64,000 bases of DNA, taken from NCBI GenBank assembly GCA_000433535.1, contig FR892666.1, positions 61,722-125,721 on the forward strand, given 5' to 3'. Of this stretch, positions 61,426 through 64,000 are shown one piece after another; positions within the stretch are counted from its first letter, which is position 1; the number at the start of each line of letters is the position of its first letter. The notes beneath the pieces are model-generated. The model made no database searches and was not told the origin of the DNA. It saw only the letters and a program-made list of their open reading frames with translations. The DNA comes from Dorea sp. CAG:317. GTDB taxonomy: Bacteria > Bacillota > Clostridia > Lachnospirales > Lachnospiraceae. The position numbers and the translations under genes were made by a program.

Positions 61426-61506
61426 TACCCCGGGGTACAGTGTGTTTTTCCCCCAGGGGACAGCGTGTGTTTCCCCCGGGGCTTATCGTCTTTTTACCCC
61501 GGGGTA
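61426..61506. repeat. Tandem CCCCGGGG-type repeats, ~23-25 bp period
   Basis: Four imperfect copies of a self-complementary GC core (ACCCCGGGGTA, CCCCAGGGGA, CCCCGGGGC, ACCCCGGGGTA), with variable TGTTTTTC-like spacers, in otherwise AT-rich DNA. The last core overlaps the EamA stop codon. Function unknown; the cores can pair with one another. Confidence 0.7.
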
Positions 61507-62363
61507 CGAAGCTCTTTTTTATTATAAAAGAACATGAGCACAGCCATCCCGCATATGATTCCGTAGCCCACCCAGCTGAGTACATCTGGAATCTGACCGA
61601 AGAACAAGAAGCCCAGAGCCGCCGAAAATAAAATCTGCGAATAATCGTAAACCGAGATTTCCCGTGCCGGCGCATAAAAGTATGCCGCTGTAATGGAAAA
61701 CTGTCCGCCTGCTGCCGCAAGTCCCGCCAAAAGCAAGGTTATCAACTGTGCTGCCGACATCGGATGATAGTCAAAGATCAGCCATGGCAAAGTTGCCAGA
61801 CAGGAAAAAGCCGAGAAAAAGAATACGATAAACGGACCCTTTTCTCCTCTCTCTCCAAGCTTTCGCACCATCGTATAAGCGGCTCCTGCTCCGATTCCTC
61901 CCAAAAGCCCCAACACAGACGGGAACAAATTCATATTGGCAAATGTCGGTTTGATTACGAATAAACTGCCGAGAAAGGCTCCTGCTACAAACAGCGCCTG
62001 TGGAACTGTCACCTTCTCTTTCAAAATCAGGAAGCTGAAGATTACCGCAAAGAACGGGGACATCTTGTTGAGCATCGACGCATCTGCCAGCACTAAGTGA
62101 TCAATAGCATAAAAATTGCACAGAATTCCAACTGTCCCAAATACCGCTCTCAAAACCAGATAGATGAGATTTTCCCGCTTACAGCGAAATGGTATGTTCT
62201 CTTTCAACAGGATTACACACGCAAAGATTGCCGCGACAAAGTTTCGAAAAAAGCTTTTTTGTATAGATGGCAGATCACCCGCCATCCGTACAAATAGATT
62301 CATGAGTGCAAAACAAAATGCCGACACAACGATGTACAAGATTCCTTTATATTTTTTATTCAT
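61494..62363 (-). CDS. EamA/DMT-family transporter
   Basis: A ten-helix drug/metabolite transporter of 289 residues with two EamA repeats (for example FCFALMNLFVRMAGDLP, then the second half from LGLLGGIGAGAAYTMVRKLG). Substrates in this family vary (amino acids, nucleosides, drugs). The last codons (RTPG-stop) come from a CCCCGGGG repeat. AGATGAAGC precedes the ATG. Downstream is the mgtE promoter. Confidence 0.9.
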   Translation of the reverse strand: MNKKYKGILYIVVSAFCFALMNLFVRMAGDLPSIQKSFFRNFVAAIFACVILLKENIPFRCKRENLIYLVLRAVFGTVGILCNFYAIDHLVLADASMLNKMSPFFAVIFSFLILKEKVTVPQALFVAGAFLGSLFVIKPTFANMNLFPSVLGLLGGIGAGAAYTMVRKLGERGEKGPFIVFFFSAFSCLATLPWLIFDYHPMSAAQLITLLLAGLAAAGGQFSITAAYFYAPAREISVYDYSQILFSAALGFLFFGQIPDVLSWVGYGIICGMAVLMFFYNKKELRTPG

Positions 62364-62401
62364 ATAACTGCTTCATCTCTTTTCTTATTTCTTCATCCTC
62401 T

Positions 62402-64000
62402 CTACAGATCAAAGAGAGACAACTGATTGGATTCCGGAAGATCTCCTAACAGTCCCAGACTACCCATGTAATCGATGACTGTTTTACTTGCCTTTGTTCT
62501 CTGGCGGAAATCATCCCTTGACAGATACGGTCCGTCTTTTGCCGCTTCCTCCATTCCTTCTGCCGCTTTCTCACCCATTCCGTCAATACTGGAAAACGGC
62601 GGCATTAATTTCCCGTCGATGATCTGAAATTTTGTTGCCTTCGCCTTATAGATATCAATCGGCAGAAACTCATAGCCTCTGGCATACATTTCCTGCACGA
62701 TGTGCATATCCTTCATCGTGTCCTGCTCTTTTTTACTAAGCGAGGCGGACCTACGGTTATAATCATTAATGTAATACTGAAGCTTCTCTTTCCCCTGACA
62801 CATGATCTCATAAGAGAAGGCATCTGCGCGGATACCAAAATAAGCTCCGTAATATGCAAGAGGATAATTAATCTTACAGTAGGCGATCCGGTACGCCATC
62901 ATAACATATGCTGCCGCATGTGCCTTCGGGAACATGTATTTAATCTTTTCGCAGGACCAGATATACCAATCCGGCACGTCATGCTCAGCCATATCCTTCT
63001 TAAAGTCCGGCCACTCCTTACATTTCCCTTTTGCAACCGTTCCTTTACGGACACGTTCCATGATCGTAAAGGATTCCTCACTGTCCATCCCCTTATTAAT
63101 GAGATACGTCATAATATCATCACGGGTACAGATTGCGGTAGAAATGGTTGCTTTCCCGCTTCGAATCAATTCCTGCGCATTGTTAAGCCATACGTCGGTT
63201 CCGTGTGAGAGCCCGGAAATACGGATCAGATCGGACAAACTCTTTGGCTTCGTGTCCACAACCATCTGAATAACAAAGTCGGTTCCAAACTCAGGAATAC
63301 CAAGACAGCCCACCGGACAGCCTCCGATATCCTCCGGCTTGATGCCAAGTGCGGACGTATCATGGAACAGCGACATTACCCCCGGATCATCCAGTGGAAT
63401 ATCCGTCGCCACAAACTTATGGTCTGTTTCATTATATTCATTTTCCATCGCCGGAGAACTGATATATTCTTCCAGCGTCTTAATCATCGTCGGATCATCG
63501 TGTCCCAGAATATCTAATTTTAACAGGTTATGGTCAATGGAATGGTAGTCAAAATGTGTTGTAACGATATCCGTTGTCATATCATTTGCCGGATGCTGCA
63601 CCGGTGTAAACGAATTAATATCCTCGCCCAGCGGAAGTACGATAATACCTCCCGGATGCTGACCGGTACTTCTGCGGATACCGGTACATCCCTGCACGAT
63701 CCGGTCAATTTCACAGTTTCTCTTTCCCTGACCTCTCTCCTCGTAATAGTTTTTCACATAACCGAATGCCGTCTTGTCCGCCAGCGTTCCTATGGTTCCG
63801 GCACGGTAAGTCTGCCCCGCTCCGAAGATAACTTCTGTGTACTTATGCGCATTACTCTGATAATCTCCCGAGAAGTTCAAGTCAATATCAGGTTCTTTAT
63901 TTCCTTTAAATCCAAGGAACGTCTCAAACGGAATATCGAATCCATCCTTTATAAGAGGCTCTCCGCACACCGGACAAGCCTTATCCGGCATATCCCATCC
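62402..64000 (-). CDS. polC: DNA polymerase III alpha subunit, PolC type (C-terminal part, partial)
   Basis: The frame is open to the right edge, so the gene continues beyond the window; 532 residues are visible. They start GWDMPDKACPVCGEPLIKDG with a CxxC zinc pair characteristic of Gram-positive PolC, followed by the palm/fingers region (EPDIDLNFSGDYQ, then TGQHPGGIIVLP), FPKAHAAAYVMMAYRIAYCK and the C-terminal LLGDLPESNQLSLFDL, whose end suggests a beta-clamp-binding motif (QLSLFDL). EamA follows 38 bases after. Confidence 0.95.
   Translation of the reverse strand, partial: GWDMPDKACPVCGEPLIKDGFDIPFETFLGFKGNKEPDIDLNFSGDYQSNAHKYTEVIFGAGQTYRAGTIGTLADKTAFGYVKNYYEERGQGKRNCEIDRIVQGCTGIRRSTGQHPGGIIVLPLGEDINSFTPVQHPANDMTTDIVTTHFDYHSIDHNLLKLDILGHDDPTMIKTLEEYISSPAMENEYNETDHKFVATDIPLDDPGVMSLFHDTSALGIKPEDIGGCPVGCLGIPEFGTDFVIQMVVDTKPKSLSDLIRISGLSHGTDVWLNNAQELIRSGKATISTAICTRDDIMTYLINKGMDSEESFTIMERVRKGTVAKGKCKEWPDFKKDMAEHDVPDWYIWSCEKIKYMFPKAHAAAYVMMAYRIAYCKINYPLAYYGAYFGIRADAFSYEIMCQGKEKLQYYINDYNRRSASLSKKEQDTMKDMHIVQEMYARGYEFLPIDIYKAKATKFQIIDGKLMPPFSSIDGMGEKAAEGMEEAAKDGPYLSRDDFRQRTKASKTVIDYMGSLGLLGDLPESNQLSLFDL

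Overview
The window looks like a chromosome segment of a low-GC, strictly anaerobic Firmicute, most likely a gut clostridium of the Lachnospiraceae type. This is inferred from several features: a PolC-type replicative polymerase, HrcA/CIRCE control of the heat-shock operon, a leucine T-box in front of leuS, an indolepyruvate:ferredoxin oxidoreductase, an alpha2 glycyl-tRNA synthetase, and Shine-Dalgarno-rich starts. I found no rRNA, tRNA, CRISPR or prophage.

Layout. 0-3.7 kb: start of a sensor kinase (runs off the left edge) divergent from a three-gene ABC-2 exporter operon, with a perfect 22-bp palindrome between them. 3.7-8.9 kb: hrcA-grpE-dnaK-dnaJ with CIRCE, a promoter and folded intercistronic RNA. 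8.9-9.9 kb: a RAYT (REP-associated Y1 transposase) bracketed by inverted copies of a palindromic REP-like unit that recurs elsewhere in the window. 9.9-13.9 kb: threonine catabolism (tdh-kbl) and a Ser/Thr:Na+ symporter. 14-21.7 kb: glyQS, recO, a small overlapping ORF, era, an M16C protease, a sugar acetyltransferase and a DUF4230 protein. 21.8-24.7 kb: an ORP/NifX-like cluster with two MinD-type ATPases carrying ferredoxin inserts and a DUF134-NifX fusion. 24.8-26.2 kb: an XRE regulator and a gene remnant. 26.2-28.9 kb: leuS with its T-box. 29.1-30.8 kb: a small P-loop protein and a CapA-like protein.

30.8-38.8 kb is a foreign-looking island. It is bounded by 73-bp inverted copies of an IS4-family end that sit in the two halves of a REP-like palindrome. 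It carries a decayed YREK transposase, a very large LPXTG-like surface protein of clearly higher GC, and fragments of an AlbA_2/RecG-like gene and possibly TnpV. 38.8-47.5 kb: an AEC transporter, an unknown membrane protein, Trk potassium uptake (trkH, trkA), a type-2 EF-G and a DUF1638 protein. 47.7-51.3 kb: tyrA-aroA (shikimate/tyrosine), Cu/Zn SOD and ferritin. 51.4-52.4 kb: a second broken AlbA_2 gene. 52.6-58.5 kb: an aryl-pyruvate oxidation operon (PaaK, IorA, IorB, ACT, PaaK, ACT). 58.6-64 kb: a flavin-reductase-like protein, MnmM, MgtE with an attenuator-like leader, an EamA transporter and the C-terminal part of PolC.

The strongest candidates for something undescribed are: (1) the mgtE leader, with a strong promoter, a 31-codon ORF with a perfect Shine-Dalgarno, a hairpin overlapping its stop codon and then an intrinsic terminator, and no M-box that I recognise; (2) the RAYT and its family of palindromes; (3) the composite IS4-type island lodged in such a palindrome; (4) the DUF134-NifX fusion with an internal start, next to paired MinD-ferredoxin ATPases. 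All calls come from reading the sequence; no database search was run.
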